Shown piece by piece: positions 1 to 8,443 of a stretch of DNA of 64,000 nucleotides. This DNA is from Ancylobacter novellus DSM 506. GTDB taxonomy: Bacteria > Pseudomonadota > Alphaproteobacteria > Rhizobiales > Xanthobacteraceae. Positions within the stretch are counted from its first letter, which is position 1. The number at the start of each line of letters is the position of its first letter. The stretch lies in the NCBI RefSeq assembly GCF_000092925.1, contig NC_014217.1, positions 4,650,001 to 4,714,000 of the forward strand, given 5' to 3'. The notes under the pieces were generated by a model. The model worked only from the letters and a program-made list of their open reading frames with translations. It had not been told where the DNA came from and did not search any database. The position numbers were made by a program, and so were the translations under genes.

Positions 1-1
1 G

Positions 2-835
2 GAGATCACGCTGCTCGGCCTCTTCGCTGCGCTGGCGATGGCGGGTGTCTCGGGCGTGCGGCTCGTGCTCGCCCACCGCACTACGCAGGCGACGCAGCTT
101 CATCCGCGCCGGCTGATCGGCTATCTGCCGCTGCTGCTGGCGGTGTTCGTGCCGATCGTCTTCACGCTCACCGACGATCCGCCGCTCTATAACGGCATCC
201 GCCATTTCCTCTTCGTGCTGCCGCCGGTGACGGTGCTGGCCGCGCTCGGCCTGCAGGCGGCGTGGCGCCACCTGTGGCGGCGCTCCCACGTGCTCGGCCT
301 CGGCTTCGCCACCGCGGCGCTGGCAATTGTCACCTTTAATGCCACCACCTTCCTGCGCCTGCATCCTTACGAATATGTCGCCTATAACCAGCTCGTCGGC
401 GGCACCGCCGGTGCGTGGGGCCGGTTCGAGGGCGACTATTGGTCGACCAGCCTGCGCGAGGCGGCGCTGGCCCTGCGCCACAGCCTGGAACAGGAGGGCC
501 ATCCGCCCGGTCGCCGCTACAAGGTGGCGGTCTGCGCCGAGGACGTGCAGGCCTCGACCTATCTCGGGCCGGATTTCGACATGGTCGACGACTGGGACGC
601 CGCCGACTTCCTCATGACCGCCCGCAACACCGGCTGCGACGACGCGCCGGGCCTCGCCTATGCGACGGTGAGCCGGATGGGCGTCCCGCTTGCCACCACG
701 CTGGATATGCGCCTGCGCCATGCACCGCTCGAGACGCCACTGCCGGCCGGCAAGGACACTCCCGGCTTCGACCTGAATGCCCCGGCGGTATCGCTGAAGG
801 ATGGCGGCCCGCAGGTGGCCAAGGCGAAGCCATAG
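2..835 (+). CDS. GT39-like membrane glycosyltransferase, C-terminal part (5' truncated)
   Basis: The reading frame is open from the first base of the window, so the gene begins upstream; 277 residues are visible. The visible part has hydrophobic segments (for example LPLLLAVFVPIVFTL and the stretch after HFLFVLPPVTVL) followed by a soluble tail with HPYEYV, a GRFE-DYW block and alternating polar sequence. This tail resembles the C-terminus of lipid-linked-sugar-dependent glycosyltransferases of family 39 (dolichyl-phosphate-mannose or ArnT-like membrane enzymes). Such enzymes transfer sugars from a polyprenyl-phosphate donor on the periplasmic face. The next gene encodes a GtrA-like protein, often a polyprenyl-linked sugar flippase, which supports a shared role in surface glycosylation. 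The catalytic N-terminal loop is outside the window, so the substrate cannot be judged. Confidence 0.7.
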   Translation, partial: EITLLGLFAALAMAGVSGVRLVLAHRTTQATQLHPRRLIGYLPLLLAVFVPIVFTLTDDPPLYNGIRHFLFVLPPVTVLAALGLQAAWRHLWRRSHVLGLGFATAALAIVTFNATTFLRLHPYEYVAYNQLVGGTAGAWGRFEGDYWSTSLREAALALRHSLEQEGHPPGRRYKVAVCAEDVQASTYLGPDFDMVDDWDAADFLMTARNTGCDDAPGLAYATVSRMGVPLATTLDMRLRHAPLETPLPAGKDTPGFDLNAPAVSLKDGGPQVAKAKP

Positions 836-857
836 AGTTGGCCGTAAGGAGCGTGTC

Positions 858-1295
858 ATGGCGGGCATGGTGCAGCAGGACGGGGCGGCGGGCCGGTGGC
901 CGGCGCTGGTCGCCCGCGCCCGCCATCTCCTGCTCTTTGCCGCGCTCGGCGGCATCGGCACGCTCGCCCATTACGCCGTGCTGATCGGGCTGGTGCAGGG
1001 CGGCGTTGCCGGGCCGGTGGCGGGCTCGACCGCCGGCTTTCTCGTCGGCGGTCTCACCAACTACCAGCTCAACCGCCGCATCGTCTTCCGCTCGACCAAG
1101 CCTCACCATGAGGCGATGACCAAGTTCTTCCTCATCGCCGGCATCGGCCTCGTCATCAACGCCGCGCTGATGGCGCTGCTCACCGGCCCGCTCGCCGCAC
1201 CCTATCTGCCGGCGCAGGTGCTGGTCACCGGCCTGCTGGTGCTGTGGCACTATGCCGGCAACGCGCTGTGGACCTTCCGCGCCGGGGAGGGGTGA
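858..1295 (+). CDS. GtrA-family membrane protein
   Basis: This 145-residue protein consists largely of four hydrophobic helices with the conserved family segment GGLTNYQLNRRIVFRS between helices 2 and 3 and a C-terminal NALWTFR motif. Both are typical of GtrA-like proteins, which are thought to flip polyprenyl-phosphate-linked sugars across the inner membrane or assist cell-surface polysaccharide synthesis. The start at 858 was chosen because a TAAGGA ribosome-binding site lies 7 bases upstream; a longer frame begins inside the preceding gene but has no such site. It lies 22 bp downstream of the GT39-like gene on the same strand, so the two are probably co-transcribed. Family assignment is secure; the sugar is unknown. 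Confidence 0.85.
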   Translation: MAGMVQQDGAAGRWPALVARARHLLLFAALGGIGTLAHYAVLIGLVQGGVAGPVAGSTAGFLVGGLTNYQLNRRIVFRSTKPHHEAMTKFFLIAGIGLVINAALMALLTGPLAAPYLPAQVLVTGLLVLWHYAGNALWTFRAGEG

Positions 1296-1335
1296 AGGGC
1301 GTCTTGACTCTCGGGCCGGAAAGAGTCGTTCTATA

Positions 1336-1350
1336 GAACAAAACATGAAC
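1336..1350 (+). promoter_or_regulatory. LexA (SOS) box of the imuA-imuB-dnaE2 operon
   Basis: The sequence GAACAAAACATGAAC is a perfect GAAC-N7-GAAC direct repeat, the alphaproteobacterial LexA consensus. It sits 19 bp before the ATG of imuA, so LexA binding would block the promoter or early transcription. This agrees with the known SOS control of this mutagenesis cassette in alphaproteobacteria. Confidence 0.9.
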
Positions 1351-1369
1351 GATCTTGAGTGCGCCGATC

Positions 1370-2218
1370 ATGGACACCGTCCGCGACATCGCCGCGCTGA
1401 GGCAGAAGCTCGCCGGGCTGGAGGCGGAGCGCCTGCCTGGCGTGGCCTCCTCCTTCTCCCTCGGCGCCGCCGGGCCGGCGCAAATCGCGCTCGCCCGCGG
1501 CGCGTTGCACGAGGTGCAGGCGAGCTATAGCGCCGACCTGCAGGCCGCCGCCGGCTTCACCTTGGCGCTGGCCCTGCGCGCGGCGGGTCCGCAGGCTCGG
1601 CCGATCCTGTGGATACGGCAGGACCTCACCGAGGCCGAGCTCGGCCGGCCCGAGGCGCTGGGCCTCGCCGCGCTCGGGCTCGACCCATCTCGGCTGATCC
1701 TGGTGCGGGCGCCGGATGCGGTCGAGGTGCTGCGGACGGCGGGCGACGCGGTGCGCTGCCCCGGCCTTGGGGCGCTCGTCATCGAGCCCTGGGGCGAGCC
1801 CAAGGCGCTCGACCTCACCGCCACCCGGCGCCTGTCGCTGCGCGCCGCCGCCTCCGGCGTGACGAGCTTTCTTTTGCGCGCCGCCGCCCGCGCCGCGCCG
1901 ACCGCGGTGGCGACGCGCTGGCGCGTGGCGCCGGCCGTCTCTTCGCCGCTGGATGGCGACTGGGGCGTCGATGTGCCCGGCTACCCGGCCTTCGCCGTCA
2001 CCTTGCTGCGCCATCGCGGCGGCGAGGGCGCCCGCCCGGTCGAGGGCGGCACATGGAATCTGGAGTGGGACCATGAGACACGTTCCTTCCGCGACCTCCC
2101 CCCGCTATCTCGCGCTGTGGTTCCCATTCCTGCCGGCCGACCGGCTGGAGCGGATCCGGCAGCGGAGAAGCGGGGCGAGAAGTGGGGCGAGGTTGCCGCG
2201 TTCCGTCGCGCCGGCTGA
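1370..2218 (+). CDS. imuA: ImuA, SOS mutagenesis accessory protein (RecA-like fold)
   Basis: ImuA is the first gene of the SOS mutagenesis cassette and is required with ImuB for DnaE2-dependent translesion synthesis. The 282-residue product has the ImuA/SulA-like RecA-fold pattern: LARGALHEV near the N-terminus, a LWIRQDL strand, and the C-terminal WNLEWDHETR block seen in alphaproteobacterial ImuA. There is no convincing Walker A motif, as expected for this family. The ATG at 1370 is preferred; a TTG at 1355 would add five residues but lies only 5 bp from the LexA box. The 3' end overlaps imuB by 146 bp in another frame, so translation of the two is probably coupled. Confidence 0.9.
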   Translation: MDTVRDIAALRQKLAGLEAERLPGVASSFSLGAAGPAQIALARGALHEVQASYSADLQAAAGFTLALALRAAGPQARPILWIRQDLTEAELGRPEALGLAALGLDPSRLILVRAPDAVEVLRTAGDAVRCPGLGALVIEPWGEPKALDLTATRRLSLRAAASGVTSFLLRAAARAAPTAVATRWRVAPAVSSPLDGDWGVDVPGYPAFAVTLLRHRGGEGARPVEGGTWNLEWDHETRSFRDLPPLSRAVVPIPAGRPAGADPAAEKRGEKWGEVAAFRRAG

Positions 2219-3680
2219 CGACCCGCTCGCGCGCGCGCCGCTGGTCTTCGTCGAGAAGGCGGAGAACGCCCTGCGCCTCGCCGCCGTCGACCGGCTGGCG
2301 CGGCGGCGCGGCCTCGCGCCCGGCCTGACGCTGGCGGATGCCCGCGCGCGCATCCCCGACCTCGCGGTGGTGGAGCATGACGCGCATGCCGACGCCGCCT
2401 TCCTGGAGGAGGTGGCGGATGATTGCGACCGCTGGACGCCGCTGGTCGCGCTCGACGCGCCGGACGGGCTGACCCTCGACATCACCGGCTGCGCCCATCT
2501 TTTCGGCGGCGATGCGGCGATGCGCGCGCGTCTGCTCGCCCATCTGGAGCGCCACGGCCTCGGCGCCTTCGCCGTCATCGCCGGCACGCCCGACGCCGCG
2601 CGGGCGCTGGCGCGGGTAGGGCAGGGTGGGGTGGTTCCGCCGGGCGGCGAGGCGCAGGCGGTGGCGGGGCTTCCCGTCGCCCTGCTCGGGGTGGGCGAGG
2701 AGATCGTCACCGGCCTGTCCCGTGCCGGCCTCAAGACCATCGGCGATCTCGCCGCGCGGCCCGGCACGCCCTTCGCCGCCCGTTTCGGTGAGGATTTGCT
2801 CGCCCGGCTGCGCCGCACGCTGGGACGCGAGGATGTGCGCATCGTGCCGCGCCGGCCGCTGCCGGCGGCGATCGCCGAGCGGCGCTTCCCCGAGCCCATC
2901 GCCCGCGCCGAGGACATAGACGGCACGCTGGCGCTTCTGGTCGACGATCTCGCTCTGATGCTGGAGGCGCGCGGCGAGGGCGGGCGGGCCTTCGAAGCCT
3001 CCTTCTTCCGCGCCGACGGCGCGGTGCGCCGGCTGAAGGTCGAGACCGCGCGGCCCTCGCGCGATGCGCGCGCACTTGCCCGGCTCTGGCGCGAGAAGAT
3101 CGAGGCGCTGGCCGATCCCATCGATCCCGGCTTCGGCTTCGATCTCGTGCGCCTCTCCGTGCTGCGGGCCGAGGCACTTACCCCGGCGCAGGTGAGCCTC
3201 GACGGCCGCGCGGTCGAGGAGGAGGAGGTGGCGGCGCTGGTCGACCGGCTGGCCGTGCGGCTCGGGCGCGAACGGGTGCTGCGCTTCATGCTGCGCGACA
3301 CCCACGATCCCGACCGCGCCAGTACCCTCGTACCTGCCGGCGATCTGCCGGCCTCGCATACCGCGCCGCCCGACAGTCTCCCCCGGCCGCTGACCCTGTT
3401 CGATCCGCCCCAGCCGGTCGAGGCCATGGCCGAGGTGCCGGACGGCCCGCCTCTGCGCTTCCGTTGGCGGCGGGTGGTGCACGAGGTCGCCCGCGCCGAA
3501 GGGCCGGAGCGCATCGCCCCGGAATGGTGGCGGCAGAAGGAAGGCGCGCCCGCCGCGCCCACGCGCGATTATTTCCGCGTCGAGAACCGCGAGGGCCGCC
3601 GCTTCTGGTTGTTCCGCGCCGGTCTCTATGGCCGCGAGACGGACCAGCCGCGCTGGTTCCTGCACGGGCTGTTCCCGTGA
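2073..3680 (+). CDS. imuB: ImuB, catalytically inactive Y-family polymerase homologue
   Basis: ImuB is a Y-family DNA polymerase paralogue that links the beta clamp, ImuA and DnaE2. The 535-residue protein begins with the ImuB-typical YLALWFPFLPADRL, where active polymerases carry a metal-binding Asp. The second motif reads ALDAPDGLTLDITG and lacks the acidic pair of SLDE, so the polymerase site is not functional, as is usual for ImuB. A helix-hairpin-helix-like segment lies around residues 215-245 and a little-finger-type region follows. The start at 2073 gives the conserved N-terminus; the frame remains open upstream inside imuA. Its stop overlaps the GTG start of dnaE2 (GTGA), indicating translational coupling within the operon. 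Confidence 0.93.
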   Translation: MRHVPSATSPRYLALWFPFLPADRLERIRQRRSGARSGARLPRSVAPADDPLARAPLVFVEKAENALRLAAVDRLARRRGLAPGLTLADARARIPDLAVVEHDAHADAAFLEEVADDCDRWTPLVALDAPDGLTLDITGCAHLFGGDAAMRARLLAHLERHGLGAFAVIAGTPDAARALARVGQGGVVPPGGEAQAVAGLPVALLGVGEEIVTGLSRAGLKTIGDLAARPGTPFAARFGEDLLARLRRTLGREDVRIVPRRPLPAAIAERRFPEPIARAEDIDGTLALLVDDLALMLEARGEGGRAFEASFFRADGAVRRLKVETARPSRDARALARLWREKIEALADPIDPGFGFDLVRLSVLRAEALTPAQVSLDGRAVEEEEVAALVDRLAVRLGRERVLRFMLRDTHDPDRASTLVPAGDLPASHTAPPDSLPRPLTLFDPPQPVEAMAEVPDGPPLRFRWRRVVHEVARAEGPERIAPEWWRQKEGAPAAPTRDYFRVENREGRRFWLFRAGLYGRETDQPRWFLHGLFP

Positions 3681-6600
3681 CTTCCGCGAGCCCCCCCTTC
3701 TTCGCGGAGATGGTCACCGCCTCCAACTTCTCCTTCCTGCGCGGCGCGTCGAAAGCGGAGTGGCTGGTGCTGCAATCGCTGCTCCTCGGCCATGCCAGTA
3801 TCGGCATCGCCGACCGCAACACCGTAGCCGGCGTGGTACGCGCCTATGCGGCGCTGAAGGATATCGGCGAGCGCTTTACCGGCTTCTGGAAGGTGCCGAA
3901 GCAGGAGAGGAAAGAGCCGAAGAAGGGCGAGGAGGATGAGGTCACGCGCCTCATTCGCCAATGGGCCGAGGCGGCGGCCGATGCCGGCCTCGGCCCGGAG
4001 CTACCCCCCTTCACCCTCGTCGTCGGTGCCCGGCTGGTCTTCGCCGACGGCACGCCGGACATCGTCGCCCATGCACAGGACCGCGACGGCTGGGGGCGGC
4101 TCTGCCGCCTGCTCACCGCCGGCAATCTGCGCGGCGCCAAGGGCGAGTGCATCCTCAAGCTCGATGATCTCCTCGCCGATGCGCGGGGCCTGTCGCTCAT
4201 CCTCATGCCGCCGCGCGACGTGCCGGCGAAGAGGCTCGCCGGCCTCAAGGATGTGCTGGCGCAGCTCGACGAGGCGGCGCCCGGCTCGCTCTGGCTCGGC
4301 GCGGCCATGGTGCGCAAGGGCGACGACCGCCGCCGCCTCGCGGCGCTGAAGGCGCTCGCCACGAAGACCCGCGTGCCGCTCCTCGCCACCAATGACGTGC
4401 TCTATCACCACCCCGCCGAGCGCGACCTGCAAAACGTGCTCACCTGCATCCGCGAGGGCGTGACCATCGAGGCGGCGGGGCGCCTCCTGGACGCCAATGC
4501 CGAGCGGCACCTCAAGCCGCCACAGGAGATGGTGCGCTTGTTCCGCGATGCGCCGGAGGCGGTGGAGGAAACGCGCAACTTTCTCGCCCGCATCGACTTC
4601 TCGCTGGGCGATCTGAAATACGAATATCCCGAGGAGCCGGTGCCGCCCGGCTACACGCCGCAGGCCAAGCTTGAGGAGCTGACCTGGCAGCGCGCCGCCA
4701 TCCGCTATCCCGAGGGCGTGCCGGATAAGGTGGTAGGCCAGCTAAATACCGAGCTCGCCCTCATAGGCGAACTCGGTTATGCCTCCTATTTCCTCACCAT
4801 CCGGGACATCGTCGAATTCGCCGAGAAGGAACGCATCCTCTGCCAGGGGCGCGGCTCGGCGGCCAATTCCGCCGTCTGCTACGTGCTCGGCATCACCGCC
4901 GTCGATCCGTTCGAGAGCGAGCTCCTGTTCGAGCGCTTCCTTTCGAAGGAACGGCGGGAGCCGCCCGACATCGATGTCGATTTCGAGCATGAGCGCCGCG
5001 AGGAGGTGATCCAGTATGTCTATCGGCGCTATGGCCGGCACCGCGCCGGCATCGTCGCCACCGTCATCTCCTATCGTCCGCGCAGCGCCATACGCGATGT
5101 CGGCAAGGCGCTCGGCCTCACCGAGGACGTCACCGCCCGCCTCGCCGGCACAGTGTGGGGCAGTTGGGGCGATGACATCAAGGACAGCCAGGCGCGCGAG
5201 GCTGGGCTCGATCCTTCCAATCCTATGGTCGCCCGCGCCATCGGCCTGGCGGTGCGCCTGCTCGGCTTCCCGCGCCACCTCTCCCAGCATGTCGGCGGCT
5301 TCGTGCTGACCCAGAACCGGCTCGACGAGACGGTGCCGATCGGCAATGCGGCGATGAAGGACCGCACCTTCATCGAATGGGACAAGGACGACATCGACAC
5401 GCTCGGCCTCCTGAAGGTCGATGTGCTGGCGCTCGGCATGCTCACCTGCATCCGCAAGGCGCTCGACCTGATGCGCGAGCACGAAGGGATCGACTACGGC
5501 CTCGCCGAGGTGCCGAGGGAGCAGCCGGATGTCTACGCCATGCTGCAGAAGGGCGATTCCATCGGCGTGTTCCAGGTGGAGAGCCGCGCGCAGATCAACA
5601 TGCTGCCGCGCCTGAAGCCGCGGAAGCTCTACGACCTCGTCATCCAGGTCGCCATCGTCCGCCCCGGCCCGATCCAGGGCAACATGGTGCATCCCTATCT
5701 GCGCCGGCGCGAAAGAAGTGAGCCCATCGTCTATCCCTCGCCGGGGCCGCAATACCGGCAGGACGAGCTATATGATGTTCTCGAACGCACCCTCGGCGTG
5801 CCGCTGTTCCAGGAACAGGCGATGAAGCTCGCCATGGTCGCCGCCGAGTTCTCGTCGGAGGAGGCGAACCAGCTGCGCCGCGCCATGGCGACCTTCCGCA
5901 ATCTCGGTACCATCGGCAAGTTCCAGGGCATGCTGATCGGCCGGATGGTGCGGCGCGGCTATGAGCGCGCCTTCGCCGAGCGCTGCTTCGAGCAGATCAA
6001 GGGGTTCGGCGAATATGGCTTCCCGGAGAGCCACGCCGCCTCCTTCGCCAAGCTGGTCTACATCTCCGCCTTCATCAAATGCCGCCACCCGGCCGCCTTC
6101 GCCGTGGCGCTGCTGAACTCCCAGCCCATGGGCTTCTATGCTCCGGCGCAGATCGTGCGCGACGCTCGCGAGCACGGCGTCGAGATCCGCCCGCCCGACG
6201 TCAATTACAGCTTCCACGACAATACGCTGGAGCGCGATGCTCCCGGTGAGTCACTCGCACTGCGGCTGGGCTTGCGGCAGATCGACGGTTTCAGCGAGGA
6301 ATGGTCGGAACGGCTCGTCGAGGCGAGAGCGGGCGGCTTCGTCAGGGACATCGAGACGCTGTTCCGCCGCGCCGGCCTTCCCGTCGGCGCGCTGCGCAAA
6401 TTGGCCGATGCCGACGCCTTCGGCTCGCTCGGGCTCGACCGGCGCGAGGCGGCGTGGATCGTGCGTCGGCTGCCGAACGACGCGCCGCTGCCGCTCTTCG
6501 CCGCCGCGCAGGCGCGCGAACTGGGCGCCGACGCCGACGCGCATCTGCCGCTCATGCCGCTGCCCGAGCAGATCGCCGTCGACTACCAGACCACGCGGCT

Positions 6601-7099
6601 GTCGCTCAAAGGTCACCCCATGGGGATGCTGCGCGAGGTCTTCGCCGCAGAGGGCGTCGCTTCCAGTGCCGAGGTCTCGGCGTTGCGCGACGGCACCTAT
6701 GTGCGTGCGGCCGGCGTAGTGCTGGTGCGCCAGCGGCCGGGCAAGGGCAACGCGGTCTTCATGACGCTGGAGGACGAGACCGGCATCGTCAACGTGCTGC
6801 TCTGGGCGCGGCTGTTCGAGCGCTTCCGCGCGCAGGTGATGGGATCGCGTCTCGTCGTGGTGGAAGGGCGGGTGCAGAAGAGCAAGGAGGGCGTCGTGCA
6901 TGTGATGGGCGAGCGGGTGTTCGACCGTTCCTCGGAACTGTCCCGCCTGTTCGACGGCCCAGCGCGCCTGCCGCGCCCGCAAATCGACTCCGGACAGGAC
7001 GAGCGCCCGCGGTCGGGACACATGCTGGCCGGCCGGCGCTCCGGCCATGGCCATCCGCGGCAGGTGCGCATCATGCCGAAGTCGCGCGACTTCCATTGA
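3677..7099 (+). CDS. dnaE2: Error-prone DNA polymerase DnaE2
   Basis: DnaE2 is a C-family polymerase alpha-subunit paralogue that performs SOS-induced translesion synthesis with ImuA and ImuB. The 1140-residue product starts at a GTG overlapping the imuB stop and opens with the family hallmark FAEMVTASNFSFLRGAS of the PHP domain. The polymerase active site carries PPDIDVDFEHERR, with acidic residues D431 and D433; GRGSAANS and the conserved FPESHAASFAKLVY finger region follow. A C-terminal OB fold reads VLVRQRPGKGNAVFMTLEDETG. Length and domain order match the DnaE2 family. It is the last gene of the LexA-controlled operon. Nothing appears truncated. Confidence 0.96.
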   Translation: MTSASPPFFAEMVTASNFSFLRGASKAEWLVLQSLLLGHASIGIADRNTVAGVVRAYAALKDIGERFTGFWKVPKQERKEPKKGEEDEVTRLIRQWAEAAADAGLGPELPPFTLVVGARLVFADGTPDIVAHAQDRDGWGRLCRLLTAGNLRGAKGECILKLDDLLADARGLSLILMPPRDVPAKRLAGLKDVLAQLDEAAPGSLWLGAAMVRKGDDRRRLAALKALATKTRVPLLATNDVLYHHPAERDLQNVLTCIREGVTIEAAGRLLDANAERHLKPPQEMVRLFRDAPEAVEETRNFLARIDFSLGDLKYEYPEEPVPPGYTPQAKLEELTWQRAAIRYPEGVPDKVVGQLNTELALIGELGYASYFLTIRDIVEFAEKERILCQGRGSAANSAVCYVLGITAVDPFESELLFERFLSKERREPPDIDVDFEHERREEVIQYVYRRYGRHRAGIVATVISYRPRSAIRDVGKALGLTEDVTARLAGTVWGSWGDDIKDSQAREAGLDPSNPMVARAIGLAVRLLGFPRHLSQHVGGFVLTQNRLDETVPIGNAAMKDRTFIEWDKDDIDTLGLLKVDVLALGMLTCIRKALDLMREHEGIDYGLAEVPREQPDVYAMLQKGDSIGVFQVESRAQINMLPRLKPRKLYDLVIQVAIVRPGPIQGNMVHPYLRRRERSEPIVYPSPGPQYRQDELYDVLERTLGVPLFQEQAMKLAMVAAEFSSEEANQLRRAMATFRNLGTIGKFQGMLIGRMVRRGYERAFAERCFEQIKGFGEYGFPESHAASFAKLVYISAFIKCRHPAAFAVALLNSQPMGFYAPAQIVRDAREHGVEIRPPDVNYSFHDNTLERDAPGESLALRLGLRQIDGFSEEWSERLVEARAGGFVRDIETLFRRAGLPVGALRKLADADAFGSLGLDRREAAWIVRRLPNDAPLPLFAAAQARELGADADAHLPLMPLPEQIAVDYQTTRLSLKGHPMGMLREVFAAEGVASSAEVSALRDGTYVRAAGVVLVRQRPGKGNAVFMTLEDETGIVNVLLWARLFERFRAQVMGSRLVVVEGRVQKSKEGVVHVMGERVFDRSSELSRLFDGPARLPRPQIDSGQDERPRSGHMLAGRRSGHGHPRQVRIMPKSRDFH

Positions 7100-7191
7100 G
7101 GACGGCCTGTCGCGCGCGGGCCCTGTCGGTGTTAGTGAAACGCCCGACACGGCGCGCGGCGCCGGCACGGGACAAGACAGGGAGACCCGCC

Positions 7192-7473
7192 ATGGTGGGC
7201 CGGTTCGACGACTGGGAGAAGGACGACAAGGGGCACCTCAAGGTATGGCCGATGCTCGCCTTCACCACCGCTCTGTTCGGGGCGGAGAAAGTGGGGCTTC
7301 GCATCGAGATCGGCACCCAGCAGCCGAAGCCCGGCGAGCCGGTGCCGGCGCTGCAACTGGTGCTCGATCCCTCGCAGGTGCGCCAGCTCGCCGAGGCGCT
7401 GGCCGAGGCCGAGGCGCGCCTCGCCGACGCCCGCTTCACCACCATCGCGACGTCGGGACCGGGGAACGCCTGA
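7192..7473 (+). CDS. Conserved hypothetical protein, 93 residues
   Basis: The product is a small, soluble-looking protein beginning MVGRFDDWEKDDKG with no signal peptide or membrane segment. It has a hydrophobic strand-rich middle (KVWPMLAFTTALFG, then VGLRIEIG) and an acidic, Ala/Glu-rich C-terminal helix (LAEALAEAEARLADARF). I do not recognise the family. The start is supported by an AGGGAG ribosome-binding site 7-12 bases upstream. It lies 92 bp after dnaE2 and could belong to the same transcript, but nothing in the sequence ties it to mutagenesis. Confidence 0.6.
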   Translation: MVGRFDDWEKDDKGHLKVWPMLAFTTALFGAEKVGLRIEIGTQQPKPGEPVPALQLVLDPSQVRQLAEALAEAEARLADARFTTIATSGPGNA

Positions 7474-7552
7474 GCGCGGCTTCACGCCGTACCGCTACGC
7501 GGCAGGTGCCTGTGAAGCCCTGACCGCGCGCGCCCTGACCTCATAGACGCAA

Positions 7553-8101
7553 CTACGCGGCTTCCACCCGTCCGTTCGGCGTGTAGGCATCCACGGCCTT
7601 GGGAAGGGTGCGCGTCAGACGCGCCAGCAATTCCTCGCGCGACAGGCCGGTCTGCTGCGCCAGCGTCTCGAGCACGTCGGGGCCGATGGCATGCTCGAGA
7701 TTGCGGTCGTCGATCTCGCGGTTCTCGCCCGTGCCGACCCAGGAATCAGCCTCGTCATGGCCGTTCTGGCGGAAGCGCTCCAGCAGTTCGGAAAGCCCGT
7801 TTTGCACGATCGTGCCTGAGGAGGCGCCGCCGAGCAGGCCGCCGAGCCCACCGAGCAGGCCGCCAAGCCCGCCCCCGAGACCGCTACCACCAAAGCCGCC
7901 GCCTTCCTGGGCCCGGTCGAGCTCGTCGGGCAAGACGGGCGGATTGGGCGGGCTCAATCTGTCGGGCGTTCCCGACTGTCCGGGCTGGGCGCCCTGAGTG
8001 GCGCCCCTGATCATCTCGGCGATCTTGTCACGGTTCTGGTAGCCGGCCACGGCCAGCAGCGCGAGAAGCGCCGTCATCGACGGAAATGCGCGATTGTTCA
8101 T
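7553..8101 (-). CDS. YidB-like (DUF937) protein
   Basis: The 182-residue protein starts at [21 protein letters not shown], an N-terminal hydrophobic stretch. It contains a Gly/Leu-rich low-complexity segment built of [12 protein letters not shown] units around residues 70-95, and ends in a compact helical domain with [23 protein letters not shown] and [13 protein letters not shown]. This is the arrangement of YidB/DUF937 proteins, whose role is unknown. The start at 8101 is preferred because GGGAGG lies just upstream; eight more residues are possible from 8125. It is divergent from the GlsB-like gene, sharing a 75-bp promoter region. Confidence 0.8.
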   Translation of the reverse strand: MNNRAFPSMTALLALLAVAGYQNRDKIAEMIRGATQGAQPGQSGTPDRLSPPNPPVLPDELDRAQEGGGFGGSGLGGGLGGLLGGLGGLLGGASSGTIVQNGLSELLERFRQNGHDEADSWVGTGENREIDDRNLEHAIGPDVLETLAQQTGLSREELLARLTRTLPKAVDAYTPNGRVEAA

Positions 8102-8176
8102 CGTCGTCCCTCCCAAGTCAGTCAAGGAACCAAACCGGGAGGGATCGGTTCCCTCGGAACCGGAGGGAGCAGCACC

Positions 8177-8431
8177 ATGGGATTCATCTGGACGATCGTC
8201 ATCGGCTTCGTGGCCGGCATCATCGCCAAGTTCATCATGCCCGGCGACAACGAGCCGTCGGGATTCATCCTGACGACCATTCTCGGCATCGTCGGCGCCT
8301 TCGTCGCCACCTTCCTCGGGCAGGCGATGGGATGGTACGGGCCGAATGAGGGGGCGGGCCTCATCGGCGCCGTGGTCGGCGCGCTCATCGTGCTGTTCGT
8401 CTACGGCGCTATCGTGCGCCGCCGCGCCTGA
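8177..8431 (+). CDS. GlsB/YeaQ/YmgE-family stress-response membrane protein
   Basis: The 84-residue product is a three-helix hydrophobic protein with the family pattern [17 protein letters not shown] at the N-terminus, a GD-rich turn, [20 protein letters not shown] in the middle and [17 protein letters not shown] at the C-terminus. YeaQ/YmgE/GlsB proteins are small transglycosylase-associated inner-membrane proteins linked to general stress. A GGAGGGAG ribosome-binding site lies just before the ATG. It is divergent from the YidB-like gene, so the pair may share stress-responsive control; that is inference. Confidence 0.9.
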   Translation: MGFIWTIVIGFVAGIIAKFIMPGDNEPSGFILTTILGIVGAFVATFLGQAMGWYGPNEGAGLIGAVVGALIVLFVYGAIVRRRA

Positions 8432-8443
8432 ACGGCGGCCGGC

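Noticed and set aside
612..1346. Long antisense frames opposite known genes (for example 612-1346, 1998-3665, 22380-23414)
   Set aside because: High-GC antisense shadows of real genes; they lack ribosome-binding sites and domain features.
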